Shown piece after piece: positions 18,846 through 26,138 of a DNA stretch of 44,237 nt (position 1 is the first letter of the stretch; each line of letters begins with the position of its first letter). The notes below the pieces were generated by a model. The model worked only from the letters and a program-made list of their open reading frames with translations. It was not told where the DNA came from and made no database searches. The DNA comes from Variovorax sp. YR752. GTDB taxonomy: Bacteria > Pseudomonadota > Gammaproteobacteria > Burkholderiales > Burkholderiaceae_C. The stretch lies in the NCBI GenBank assembly GCA_945860785.1, contig CAMATD010000011.1, forward strand, positions 1 through 44,237, given 5' to 3'. Position numbers and translations under genes: made by a program.

Positions 18846-18922
18846 CATCGTCGGGATTGCATAGAACCCATGTCTATCGCTGCCATAGCGAGGGGAATAG
18901 GCCGCCACGCCCGTGGCGCGCC

Positions 18923-18928
18923 TAAAAT
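18923..18928 (+). promoter_or_regulatory. Candidate -10 box of lpxC, very close to its start codon
   Basis: TAAAAT ends 7 nt before GTG 18936. Transcription would begin at or next to the start codon, giving a leaderless or nearly leaderless mRNA. No convincing -35 is seen at 16-18 bp upstream. Confidence 0.4.
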
Positions 18929-18935
18929 CCCCGGC

Positions 18936-19853
18936 GTGCTGCAACAACGAACTCTCAAGTCGATCAGCCGCGCCGTGGGCGTGGGGCTTCACAGCGGGCA
19001 ACGCGTGGAACTGACCCTGCGACCGGCCCCGGCCGACACGGGCATCGTGTTCCGCCGCGTCGACCTGCCCGAGCCGGCTGAAATCCGCATGACCGCCGAA
19101 GCGGTGACAGACACGCGCCTGGCTGCCACGGTCTCGACCGGCGGCGCGAAGGTGCAGACGGTCGAACACTTGATGTCGGCCTGCGCGGGCCTTGGCATCG
19201 ACAACCTCTACATCGACATCACGGCCGATGAAGTGCCGATCCTCGACGGGTCGGCCTCGTCCTTCGTGTTCCTGCTGCAAAGCGCGGGCATCGAGCTGCA
19301 GAAGGCACCGCGCCGCTTCATCCGCGTGACGCGCAAGGTCGAGGTGCGCGAGGGCGCCAACGAGAAGTGGGCGAGCCTGGAGCCGTACCACGGCTACAAG
19401 CTGAGTTTCGAGATCGACTTCGATCACCGCGTGGTCAATTCCACCGGCCAGCGCGTGGAGTTCGACCTAGGCACCGATTCGTACAGCCGCGACATCGCGC
19501 GTGCGCGCACCTTCGGTTTCACCAAGGACGTCGAATACATGCGCACCAAGGGCCTCGCGCTCGGCGGCGGGCTCGACAACGCGGTCGTGATGGACGACAC
19601 CAAGGTGCTCAATGCCGGCGGGCTGCGCTACGACGACGAGTTCGTGAAGCACAAGATCCTCGACGCCATGGGCGACCTCTACATCATCGGCAAGCCGCTG
19701 CTCGCGGCCTACACCGCGTTCCGCTCGGGCCATGCGCTCAACAACAAGCTGCTGCGCGAACTGCTGGCCAACAGCGATACCTACGAGGTCGTGACCTTCG
19801 AGGACGAAAAGCGCGCACCGCGCGGTTTCGGCGAAGTGGCGCGGGCCTGGTAG
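18936..19853 (+). CDS. lpxC: LpxC, UDP-3-O-acyl-GlcNAc deacetylase
   Basis: 305-residue zinc deacetylase for the committed step of lipid A synthesis, the same length as E. coli LpxC. Start GTG 18936 gives L-Q-Q-R-T-L-K-S-I, the family N-terminus. The in-frame ATG 18870 would add 22 non-conserved residues and would place the candidate -10 box inside the gene. V-E-H-L (His78) and H-K-I-L-D-A-M-G-D carry the zinc ligands. It is the last gene of the dcw cluster, as in E. coli, and probably has its own promoter. Confidence 0.95.
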   Translation: MLQQRTLKSISRAVGVGLHSGQRVELTLRPAPADTGIVFRRVDLPEPAEIRMTAEAVTDTRLAATVSTGGAKVQTVEHLMSACAGLGIDNLYIDITADEVPILDGSASSFVFLLQSAGIELQKAPRRFIRVTRKVEVREGANEKWASLEPYHGYKLSFEIDFDHRVVNSTGQRVEFDLGTDSYSRDIARARTFGFTKDVEYMRTKGLALGGGLDNAVVMDDTKVLNAGGLRYDDEFVKHKILDAMGDLYIIGKPLLAAYTAFRSGHALNNKLLRELLANSDTYEVVTFEDEKRAPRGFGEVARAW

Positions 19854-19868
19854 GCCAACGCCAAGACG

Positions 19869-20045
19869 ATGCTTCTCTTCCGCTGGGCTATCCTGCTGCT
19901 CTTGCTGGTGGCGGGCGTGTCTTTCGCGTTCTATGCAGGCACGGGCCAGACGAAATACAGGCGTGTGGGCTGGCTCGTGCTCAAGTGGACCTTGCTCGCG
20001 GCGTTCGGCTTCTTTGCGGTGCTGATCGCCGAACGCGTGGCCTAG
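19869..20045 (+). CDS. Small two-helix membrane protein, unknown function
   Basis: 58-residue frame starting 15 nt after the lpxC stop. Two hydrophobic segments, about residues 4-22 (W-A-I-L-L-L-L-L-L-V-A-G) and 36-54 (L-V-L-K-W-T-L-L-A-A-F-G-F-F), flank a basic loop K-Y-R-R, so both ends should be outside and the loop cytoplasmic. The ribosome binding site is weak. The amphipathic layout and its place directly behind lpxC make it likely real and co-transcribed, but no function can be assigned. Confidence 0.65.
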   Translation: MLLFRWAILLLLLVAGVSFAFYAGTGQTKYRRVGWLVLKWTLLAAFGFFAVLIAERVA

Positions 20046-20106
20046 GTTTCGTTCGCATGTCCGGAAACGGCATGCCAGGCGACAGAAGCGGGCGCACGAT
20101 GGCGCC

Positions 20107-20589
20107 ATGAACACACACCCTGAACAACCCACGAGGAATCCGTTCGGCGTCCAGGACGCGCCGGACCCGGACGGCCCCGATGTGGACGAATTCGCCGACA
20201 GCGTCGAACTGAGCGGCGGCGCGGACGACCCGAATGCCCAGGCCTGGGGCTCGCACACCGATGAGGTTCCGGACTCGATCGCGGGCGCGTGGTCCAGCCG
20301 GTGGAATGGCGGCGCGGACCCGACGCTTCCCGGCGACACCGCGCAGGCCTGGAAGGAAGGCAAGGCGACGGTCCGGGTGGCCGGCGGCCGCTTCTACCTG
20401 ATGTTCGATTGGGGCGGCGGCGCGCGGCACGCCTTGCTCGACGTCCGGTACATCGCACCCGACACGCTGGTGGGCCGCTACATCAACCTGAGCAATCCGG
20501 ACATCACCCAGCCCTGGGTCGGCTTGATCGTCGACAACCGGCGGATCGATGGGCGCTGGACAAATGGGCGGCTGGACTTCCGGAGGTAG
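20107..20589 (+). CDS. Hypothetical protein, acidic N-terminus
   Basis: 160-residue protein not recognised. The first 75 residues are acidic and Asp/Pro/Gly-rich (D-P-D-G-P-D-V-D-E-F), probably disordered. The second half alternates hydrophobic and charged residues with many Gly, Trp and Tyr (V-R-V-A-G-G-R-F-Y-L-M-F-D-W-G-G-G, R-Y-I-N-L-S-N-P-D-I), suggesting a small beta-barrel or sandwich. No signal peptide or membrane segment. No clear ribosome binding site. It converges with the LysR gene, 9 nt between stops. Confidence 0.65.
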   Translation: MNTHPEQPTRNPFGVQDAPDPDGPDVDEFADSVELSGGADDPNAQAWGSHTDEVPDSIAGAWSSRWNGGADPTLPGDTAQAWKEGKATVRVAGGRFYLMFDWGGGARHALLDVRYIAPDTLVGRYINLSNPDITQPWVGLIVDNRRIDGRWTNGRLDFRR

Positions 20590-20598
20590 CCCGCGCTC

Positions 20599-21558
20599 TC
20601 AACCCGCAGCCAGCGCCTGCAATGCCTGCACCTGCTGCGCCAGCATCGGTCCCTTGCGGTGCGCCGGCACCAGCAGCATGACCGTGTCGCCCAGCGCCTT
20701 CGGCCGGCCCCAAGGCGCATGCAGCTTGCCTTGCGCGAGCAGCGGCGCCACGAGCCGTTCGCGGCCCATGAGCACACCTTCGCCATCGAGCGCCGCCTGC
20801 AGCGCAAGGCTGTAGAGCGAGAAGTCCGGGCCGGCGGCCAGTGCGTCGGCCTCGACCGCCGTGGTGTCGGGGCGCACGGCCTGCAGCCAGCGCATCCAGT
20901 CGTCGCGCCATACGGTGTTGTGCAGGCCGCCGCAGCGTGCCAGCAGGTCGGCCAGGTCGTCGAGCGAGCGCGGCCGGCCGCTGGGCAACTGCTGCTGGAG
21001 TCGCGGGCTGCACACCGGCACGAGTCGATCCCGAACGAGCGGGATTGCCTGTGCACCGATGGCGGTCTCGATGTGTTCGCCGGCCCGCGCATAGAACAAG
21101 CCGAGGTCGAAAGGCTCGCGCCGGAAGTTCGGCGGCTGCTCCAGCGCCGTCACCGACACCTGCACGCCCGGCAGCGCGGCCTTCAATTGCGAAAGCCGCG
21201 GGGACAGCCACAGCTGCGCCACGGCAGGAAGGGCAGCCACCTGCAGCGTGCTGCGGCGCGCGGCGGTCTGCGTTTCGTGGCGCAGCGCCTGCACAGCGAG
21301 ACCGAGCTGATCGACCGCCGCGCTGAGCGCCGGCAGGGCACGCCGCCCGTGTGCGCTGAGGCGGATGCCCTGGCTGTGGCGCTCGAACAGCGCGCCGCCG
21401 GCCCAGGTCTCCAGCGTCTTGATCTGCTGCGCGACGGCGGCCGGCGTGACGAACAGTTCTTCGGCCGTGCGCGCAAAGCTGCCGTGGCGCGCCGCAGCTT
21501 CGAAGGCGCGAACGGCGGTGTGTGGCGGCAGGCGAGGGCGGGGCGGTGCAAGTGGCAT
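20599..21558 (-). CDS. LysR-family transcriptional regulator (GcvA/AmpR-like)
   Basis: 319 residues from the preferred start (complement of 21556-21558). The N-terminal winged helix-turn-helix reads T-A-V-R-A-F-E-A-A-A-R-H-G-S-F with A-E-E-L-F-V-T-P-A-A-V-A-Q-Q-I, the GcvA/AmpR style of LysR proteins; the effector-binding domain follows from about residue 90. A longer frame to 21642 exists but adds 28 atypical residues and crosses the shared promoter region. It is divergent from the SHMT-family gene with 74 bp between starts, so it probably regulates that gene. Confidence 0.88.
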   Translation of the reverse strand: MPLAPPRPRLPPHTAVRAFEAAARHGSFARTAEELFVTPAAVAQQIKTLETWAGGALFERHSQGIRLSAHGRRALPALSAAVDQLGLAVQALRHETQTAARRSTLQVAALPAVAQLWLSPRLSQLKAALPGVQVSVTALEQPPNFRREPFDLGLFYARAGEHIETAIGAQAIPLVRDRLVPVCSPRLQQQLPSGRPRSLDDLADLLARCGGLHNTVWRDDWMRWLQAVRPDTTAVEADALAAGPDFSLYSLALQAALDGEGVLMGRERLVAPLLAQGKLHAPWGRPKALGDTVMLLVPAHRKGPMLAQQVQALQALAAG

Positions 21559-21577
21559 GCGGGGGAGGCCAAGTTTT

Positions 21578-21596
21578 TCTAGGGCCCAGGCCCAGA
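21578..21596. promoter_or_regulatory. Candidate LysR operator
   Basis: TCTAGGGCC and GGCCCAGA form an inverted repeat (one bulged A) around a CA centre, between the divergent LysR and SHMT-family genes. Size, symmetry and T/A ends fit a LysR-type site; not proven. Confidence 0.4.
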
Positions 21597-21632
21597 TTAT
21601 CCGTGTTGCCCGCCGAGGTGTGGCGAGCGACC

Positions 21633-22982
21633 ATGCGGCCACTCATCACTTCCAGCGAGATACGCCGCATGCCCGCCGCCCTCCAACGCCGTCCCTGGGT
21701 TCCCGCTGCCAGCGAAGACCACGTGCTCGCCATCGCTGGCGATGCTGCCGCGCGCGATGCGGCCGGTGTCGCCGCCGAGATCGAACGGCTGACCGACGAC
21801 AACCACCGCATCCACGACCGCGAGGGCCTGAACCTCAACCCCGCCACCAACGTGATGAACCCGGCCGCCGAGGCGCTGCTGTCGCGCGGCCTGGGCTCGC
21901 GTCCCTCGCTCGGCTATCCCGGCGACAAGTACGAAATGGGGCTCGAGGCCATCGAGCGCATCGAGGCCGAGCTGGCCGCCGAGGTGTTCGCCTCGAAGTT
22001 CGCCGAGGTGCGCGTGAGCTCGGGCGCGCTGTCGAACCTCTATGTGTTCATGGCGACCTGCCAGCCGGGCGACACCATCATCGTGCCGCCGGCGGCCATC
22101 GGCGGCCACGTCACGCACCATGCGGCGGGCGCGGCTGGGCTCTATGGGTTGAAGCCGGTTTCTGCGCCGGTCGATGCCGACGGCTACACGGTCGACGTGG
22201 TCGCACTGGCAAAGCTCGCGCGCGAGCTGAAGCCGAAGCTCATCACCATCGGCGGCAGCCTGAATCTGTTCCCGCATCCAGTGCCGGCGATCCGCGAGAT
22301 TGCGGACAGCGTGGGCGCGAAGCTGCTGTTCGATGCGGCGCACCTGTCGGGCATGGTGGCCGGCAAGGGCTGGCCGCAACCGCTCGAAGAGGGGGCGCAT
22401 GCGATCACCATGAGCACCTACAAGAGCCTCGGCGGTCCGGCCGGTGGGCTGATCGTGTCGAACGATGCGGCGCTGATGGAGCGCATCGATGCCATCGCCT
22501 ACCCCGGCTTGACGGCCAATTCCGATGCGGGCCGCACCGCGGCGCTGGCCCGTGGGCTGCTCGACTGGAAGGTGCACGGCAAGGGCTATGCCGCGGCGAT
22601 GCGCGACACCGCACAGGCACTCGCGCGTGCGCTCGACGAAGAAGGACTGCCGGTGTTCGCGAAGGCACGCGGCTTCACGCAGTCGCATCAGTTCGCCGTC
22701 GAGGCCGCGCGCTGGGGCGGCGGCCAGCGTGCCGCGAAGAAGCTGGCACAAGGCGGCCTGCTGGCCTGCGGCATCGGCCTGCCGATCGCGCCGGTCGAAG
22801 GCGACATCAACGGCCTGCGGCTCGGCGTGCCGGAAATCGTGCGTCTCGGCCTCACGCCCGAGGACATGCCGCAGCTTGCATCGTGGATCGCGCGGGCGCT
22901 GGAGGGCGATGCCGCATCGGTAGCCGCCGAGGTGCGCGAGCGGCGCGCGCGACTGAACGGCCTGCGCTACATCGTGCGCTGA
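21633..22982 (+). CDS. SHMT-family PLP enzyme (possible hydroxyamino acid aldolase)
   Basis: 449-residue fold-type I PLP enzyme related to serine hydroxymethyltransferase. Family landmarks are G-Y-P-G-D-K-Y, G-G-H-V-T-H-H, D-A-A-H-L-S-G and the PLP-lysine motif S-T-Y-K-S-L-G-G-P-A-G-G (Lys264). The housekeeping GlyA normally has T-T-H-K-(S/T)-L-R-G-P-R-G-G, and the substrate-contacting parts also differ, so this is a divergent paralogue rather than the main GlyA. An aldolase acting on alpha-substituted serine or beta-hydroxy amino acids is possible. Start ATG 21633 is preferred; ATG 21669 is an alternative. A divergent GcvA-like LysR gene suggests control by glycine- or serine-related metabolites. 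Confidence 0.8.
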   Translation: MRPLITSSEIRRMPAALQRRPWVPAASEDHVLAIAGDAAARDAAGVAAEIERLTDDNHRIHDREGLNLNPATNVMNPAAEALLSRGLGSRPSLGYPGDKYEMGLEAIERIEAELAAEVFASKFAEVRVSSGALSNLYVFMATCQPGDTIIVPPAAIGGHVTHHAAGAAGLYGLKPVSAPVDADGYTVDVVALAKLARELKPKLITIGGSLNLFPHPVPAIREIADSVGAKLLFDAAHLSGMVAGKGWPQPLEEGAHAITMSTYKSLGGPAGGLIVSNDAALMERIDAIAYPGLTANSDAGRTAALARGLLDWKVHGKGYAAAMRDTAQALARALDEEGLPVFAKARGFTQSHQFAVEAARWGGGQRAAKKLAQGGLLACGIGLPIAPVEGDINGLRLGVPEIVRLGLTPEDMPQLASWIARALEGDAASVAAEVRERRARLNGLRYIVR

Positions 22983-22983
22983 A

Positions 22984-23532
22984 TCAGCGCGAACGACCTT
23001 GCCGGTACGTGCCGGCGTGGGTCTTCGACAACTCCGCGGCTTCGGCCAGCCGAGCCATCGATCGGCCCACCTGCGCATGCGTGATGGCAATGCCCAGCGC
23101 GTCGGCCGCGTCGGCGCCCGGCAGCCCCGGCAGGTCGAGCAGCCGTTTGACCATCTCCTGCACCTGCGCCTTGGCGGCCTGTCCATGGCCCGCCACCGCT
23201 TTCTTCATCTGCAGCGCGGTGTACTCGGCCACCGTGAGGTTGCTGTTCACCAGCGAGGTCACGCAGGCGCCGCGCGCCTGGCCCAGCAGCAGCGTCGACT
23301 GCGGATTGACGTTGACAAAGATGATTTCGACCGCCGACGCATCGGGCTGGTAGCGCGCCGCGATTTCCGCGATGCCGTCGAACAGCACCTTGAGCCGCGC
23401 CGGCAGGTTGCCTGTGCCCAGGTGCCGGGTGCTGATGGTGCCGCTGGCCACGTAGCGCAGCGCATGGCCGTCCGCATCGACCACGCCGAAGCCGGTGGTC
23501 GTCAAGCCGGGGTCAATTCCGAGGATGCGCAT
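22984..23532 (-). CDS. ruvC: RuvC, Holliday junction resolvase
   Basis: 182-residue endonuclease that cuts Holliday junctions with RuvAB. The start (complement of 23530-23532) gives M-R-I-L-G-I-D-P-G and has GGAG 8 nt upstream; the frame extends 10 further codons that are not conserved. The four catalytic acids are in place: Asp7, Glu69, Asp141 and Asp144. Its stop faces the SHMT-family stop with 1 nt between. ruvA and ruvB are not adjacent in this window. Confidence 0.95.
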   Translation of the reverse strand: MRILGIDPGLTTTGFGVVDADGHALRYVASGTISTRHLGTGNLPARLKVLFDGIAEIAARYQPDASAVEIIFVNVNPQSTLLLGQARGACVTSLVNSNLTVAEYTALQMKKAVAGHGQAAKAQVQEMVKRLLDLPGLPGADAADALGIAITHAQVGRSMARLAEAAELSKTHAGTYRQGRSR

Positions 23533-23594
23533 GTCAGTTGCTCCGCCTTGGCGTAGCGACACGAAGTGCGCGAAGACTGGGGGTGAGCTTCATG

Positions 23595-24584
23595 CTAGAC
23601 GTTGAAGTACCAGCGGATCGAATGGAAGAAGATCGGCGCCGCAAAGCACAGCGCGTCCACGCGGTCCAGCAGGCCGTTCGCACCGGTCACGCCCACGCCC
23701 TTCTGGCCCCAGTTGGGAATGCCGCGATCGCGCTTGAGCGCCTTCATCACCAGGTGCCCCATCGAACCCGCGACGCAGGCGATGACCGACACCGCGAGCG
23801 CTTGGCCGAACTTGAAGGGCGTGATGAACGAGAACAGCGCGCCCACCAGGCTGGCCACCACGATGCCGATGCCCCAGCTGGTCCAGTTGAAGCTGCAGCT
23901 CACGTTGGGCGCGAAGGGCTTGCGCTGGGTGCGGCGCGAGATCACGTGCTGCACCAGCACCGAGGTCTGCACCACGAACACCAGGAAGAACACGAGAAAG
24001 GCGCTCTTGCCCTCGTAGCCGGGAAAGGTCAGCAGCAGCAGCGCCGGCACATGGCTCATGCCGTAGACGCAAACCATGATGCCCCACTGCAGCTTGGCGT
24101 TGCGCTCGAGGAACTGGCTCGAATCGTTGGCCAGCGCGCTCGCGACCGGGATCGCGAGGAACACGTAGACCGGAATGAACACGGTGAACAGGTCGAAGCG
24201 CGCCGTGGCCACCAGCCAGAACTGGATCGGCAGCACCACGAAGAAGGCGAGGATCAGGCTGCGGTGGTCGCCGCGCCGCGTGGGCGAGAGCGTGATGAAC
24301 TCGCGCAGCGCGAAGAAGGCGATCAACGCGAACAGCACGGTGGCGACCGTCTCGCCCAGTGCCCAGCCGATCCAGAAGATCAGCACCATGAACCAGGTGG
24401 TGCCCAGCAGCGCGCGGTAGTGCCGCAGCTCCGCCTGCGAGGTCTCGTCGTGCACGGGGTTGCGCTTTTCCCTGAAGCTCAGGAAGAAGGCGGTGGTGCT
24501 GATGATCACGAGCAGGCCGAAGATGATCAGGAAGAGGGCCGCGACCTGCTGGGTCGGGGTGAGGCTGCGCAGGAACTGGTTCAT
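23595..24584 (-). CDS. Phosphatidate cytidylyltransferase family protein (CdsA/YnbB type)
   Basis: 329-residue membrane protein with about eight hydrophobic segments. The C-terminal signature K-R-D-R-G-I-P-N-W-G-Q-K-G-V-G-V-T-G, followed by N-G-L-L-D-R-V-D, matches the CDP-diglyceride synthetase family; it resembles the YnbB branch more than CdsA of the ispU-cdsA-dxr operon. It would make CDP-diacylglycerol from phosphatidate and CTP. The acyltransferase gene upstream on the same strand makes phosphatidate, so the pair performs consecutive steps. Confidence 0.9.
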   Translation of the reverse strand: MNQFLRSLTPTQQVAALFLIIFGLLVIISTTAFFLSFREKRNPVHDETSQAELRHYRALLGTTWFMVLIFWIGWALGETVATVLFALIAFFALREFITLSPTRRGDHRSLILAFFVVLPIQFWLVATARFDLFTVFIPVYVFLAIPVASALANDSSQFLERNAKLQWGIMVCVYGMSHVPALLLLTFPGYEGKSAFLVFFLVFVVQTSVLVQHVISRRTQRKPFAPNVSCSFNWTSWGIGIVVASLVGALFSFITPFKFGQALAVSVIACVAGSMGHLVMKALKRDRGIPNWGQKGVGVTGANGLLDRVDALCFAAPIFFHSIRWYFNV

Positions 24585-24801
24585 TTCAGTTTTTCACCGC
24601 GCGGTTGTGTTGCTGTGGGCTTGTGTTCGGGGGCTGTTGTCCGGGGCGCGTGCACAGGGCACCGGGTACTCCCCGTAGCGAAATAAAGGAGGAGCGAAGC
24701 GGGGGACATTCGCGGAGCAGAGCACACCGTCGGCGTGATCGCGCCCCGAACAAAGCACTTCAAGCACAACGCGACGACGAATCGAAGAGCAAGGTTCCAT
24801 T
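24585..24801 (-). other. Spacer between acyltransferase and cytidylyltransferase genes
   Basis: 217 bp without a convincing gene. On the minus strand a 42-codon frame (rich in Pro, Thr and Arg) ends at the cytidylyltransferase ATG with an ATGA overlap, but its composition is that of untranslated sequence. The part CTCCTTTATTTCGC with flanking G- and C-runs has the look of a dispersed intergenic repeat; a genome search would show this. Confidence 0.4.
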
Positions 24802-25691
24802 TCAGACGTCGCGCAAAGCAATCACCGCGGCACGCGCGCGATCGAGGAAGGGCCGGCGCTCTTCGTCTTCTTCGACGCGAATCGGTGCGCCGAAGGTCAC
24901 GGAGCAAAGAATGGGCACCGGCACGATCTCGCCCTTGGGCATGACGCGCTGCACGTTGTCGATCCAGGCCGGGACCAGTACCCCCTCGGGGAACATGGTG
25001 GCGAGCGTGTAGAGGCCCGACTTGAACTTCTGCGGCTCGCCCGTGTGGCCGCGCGTGCCTTCGGGAAAGATGATGATCGAGTCGCCGCTGCGCAGGGCTT
25101 CGACGAGCGGTGCCAGCGGATCGGGAGCGGGTGGCGCTTCGGCGGCCGGGGGCTCCGGCTCTGCCACGGACGGCGGCGCTGCAGGCGGTGGCGGGGGGTG
25201 GCGGGGGGTGGCGGCGCGGGCGCGGGCGCGGGAAGGTCGAGCACACCCTGTACTTCGTTCACCGCCTCGGCGGGCAGCTCGACGGCAGGCGAGGCGATGG
25301 GCAGCAGCGGTTCCATCGAAGGCTCGATGCGCTCGGCCGGCAGCGCGGCGACGGCAGGCGCGGCGGGCGGCGGCACCTCGGCTGTTGCCGGAGCGGGCGC
25401 AGCCGACGTGGTGGCCGCACGCTCCACATACACCGCGTTGAACACCTCCGTCGTGATCCAGCGCTTGAACGGCGTGTTGGCCCAGTAATCGCGCGCCGCG
25501 ATCGGCCGCGTGATGCTGCGCAGTTCCTCGGGCAGGGCCGCCCAGATCATCACGAGGTCGGCGTGGCTCTGGTGGTTGGCGAAATAGATGCGCTGCTCGG
25601 CCTTCGGCGGACAGCCATACCAGCGCGCCTGCGCGCCAGTGAGCAACCGGACGATTCCCAACAACAACCAACCTGTGAGCTTTGCCAGCAT
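24802..25691 (-). pseudogene. PlsC-type 1-acylglycerol-3-phosphate acyltransferase with Ala/Pro insertion, frameshifted
   Basis: Two halves of one acyltransferase lie in different frames. The first (from complement 25691) has a membrane-like N-terminus and the catalytic N-H-Q-S-H-A-D motif at about residues 39-45, up to V-Y-V-E-R at 87-91. The second holds S-I-I-I-F-P-E-G-T-R-G and the C-terminus. Between them lies an Ala/Pro/Glu-rich insertion of roughly 95-100 residues not usual in PlsC. The frame breaks inside a 10-bp tandem repeat (25187-25216) containing two G6 runs; one added base, or one added 10-bp unit, would join the halves. It could be a slippage-switched gene, a mutant or a sequencing error. 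PlsC acylates lysophosphatidate; the next gene uses the product. Confidence 0.75.
25187..25216. repeat. 10-bp tandem repeat at the acyltransferase frame break
   Basis: GGTGGCGGGG is present twice exactly (25187-25196, 25197-25206), and a third copy, GGTGGCGGCG, differs at one base (25207-25216). Gain or loss of a unit shifts the reading frame of the minus-strand acyltransferase gene. Confidence 0.85.
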
Positions 25692-25712
25692 ATGGGCGCG
25701 ATGATACGGGCC

Positions 25713-26138
25713 ATGCGATGGCGTTTCGATCCTCTTTCCCTGGTGTGGGCGGTGGCCCTGTTTTTTATTCTCGTGCTGCTGGCCACCGTCGGTGCGCGCT
25801 GGGGCTGGCTGCGGAGTTTCTTCGGTGACGTGCTGGCCGTGGTGTGGGTCTACTTCGTCTTCAGGACTTTCGTCGCTGCACGTGTGCTGCCGCTGGCGAT
25901 GGCCGCACTCGGCGTGGGTCTGACAGTCGAGCTGGGACAGTTCCTCGCGTCGGCCTGGCACCTGCACATTCCGAACCGCGCCCTGCGCATCGTGCTCGGC
26001 AGCACGGCCGACTGGTGGGATGTGCTGGCCTATGCGGTCGGCTTTGCCGCCGTGCTGGGCATCGAAAGCCTGCGCACCACCGTCACGGCAGCTCGGCCGC
26101 AGGCATCCGTGCCACGACCGTCGACGCCCGTCCGCTGA
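25713..26138 (+). CDS. DUF2809-family membrane protein (VanZ-like)
   Basis: About 141 residues with four hydrophobic segments. G-D-V-L-A-V-V-W-V-Y, V-E-L-G-Q-F-L, and the closing T-A-D-W-W-D-V-L-A-Y-A-V-G match the DUF2809/VanZ-like pattern; function unknown. In-frame starts exist at ATG 25692, 25701 and 25713; 25713 fits the family N-terminus best. ATG 25692 would touch the start codon of the divergent acyltransferase (CATATG). The 3' end overlaps the aroE-mtgA gene on the opposite strand by 56 bp. Confidence 0.75.
   Translation: MRWRFDPLSLVWAVALFFILVLLATVGARWGWLRSFFGDVLAVVWVYFVFRTFVAARVLPLAMAALGVGLTVELGQFLASAWHLHIPNRALRIVLGSTADWWDVLAYAVGFAAVLGIESLRTTVTAARPQASVPRPSTPVR

Noticed and set aside
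18870..18935. Longer LpxC from ATG 18870
   Set aside because: Adds 22 residues not in the family; GTG 18936 gives the normal 305-residue protein.
20057..20110. 17-codon frame ending in ATGA at the 20107 start
   Set aside because: No SD and no other support; ATGA overlaps arise by chance at many starts.
24581..25246. Minus-strand 221-codon frame over the acyltransferase 3' end
   Set aside because: Overlaps the conserved F-P-E-G-T-R-containing frame; no domains of its own.
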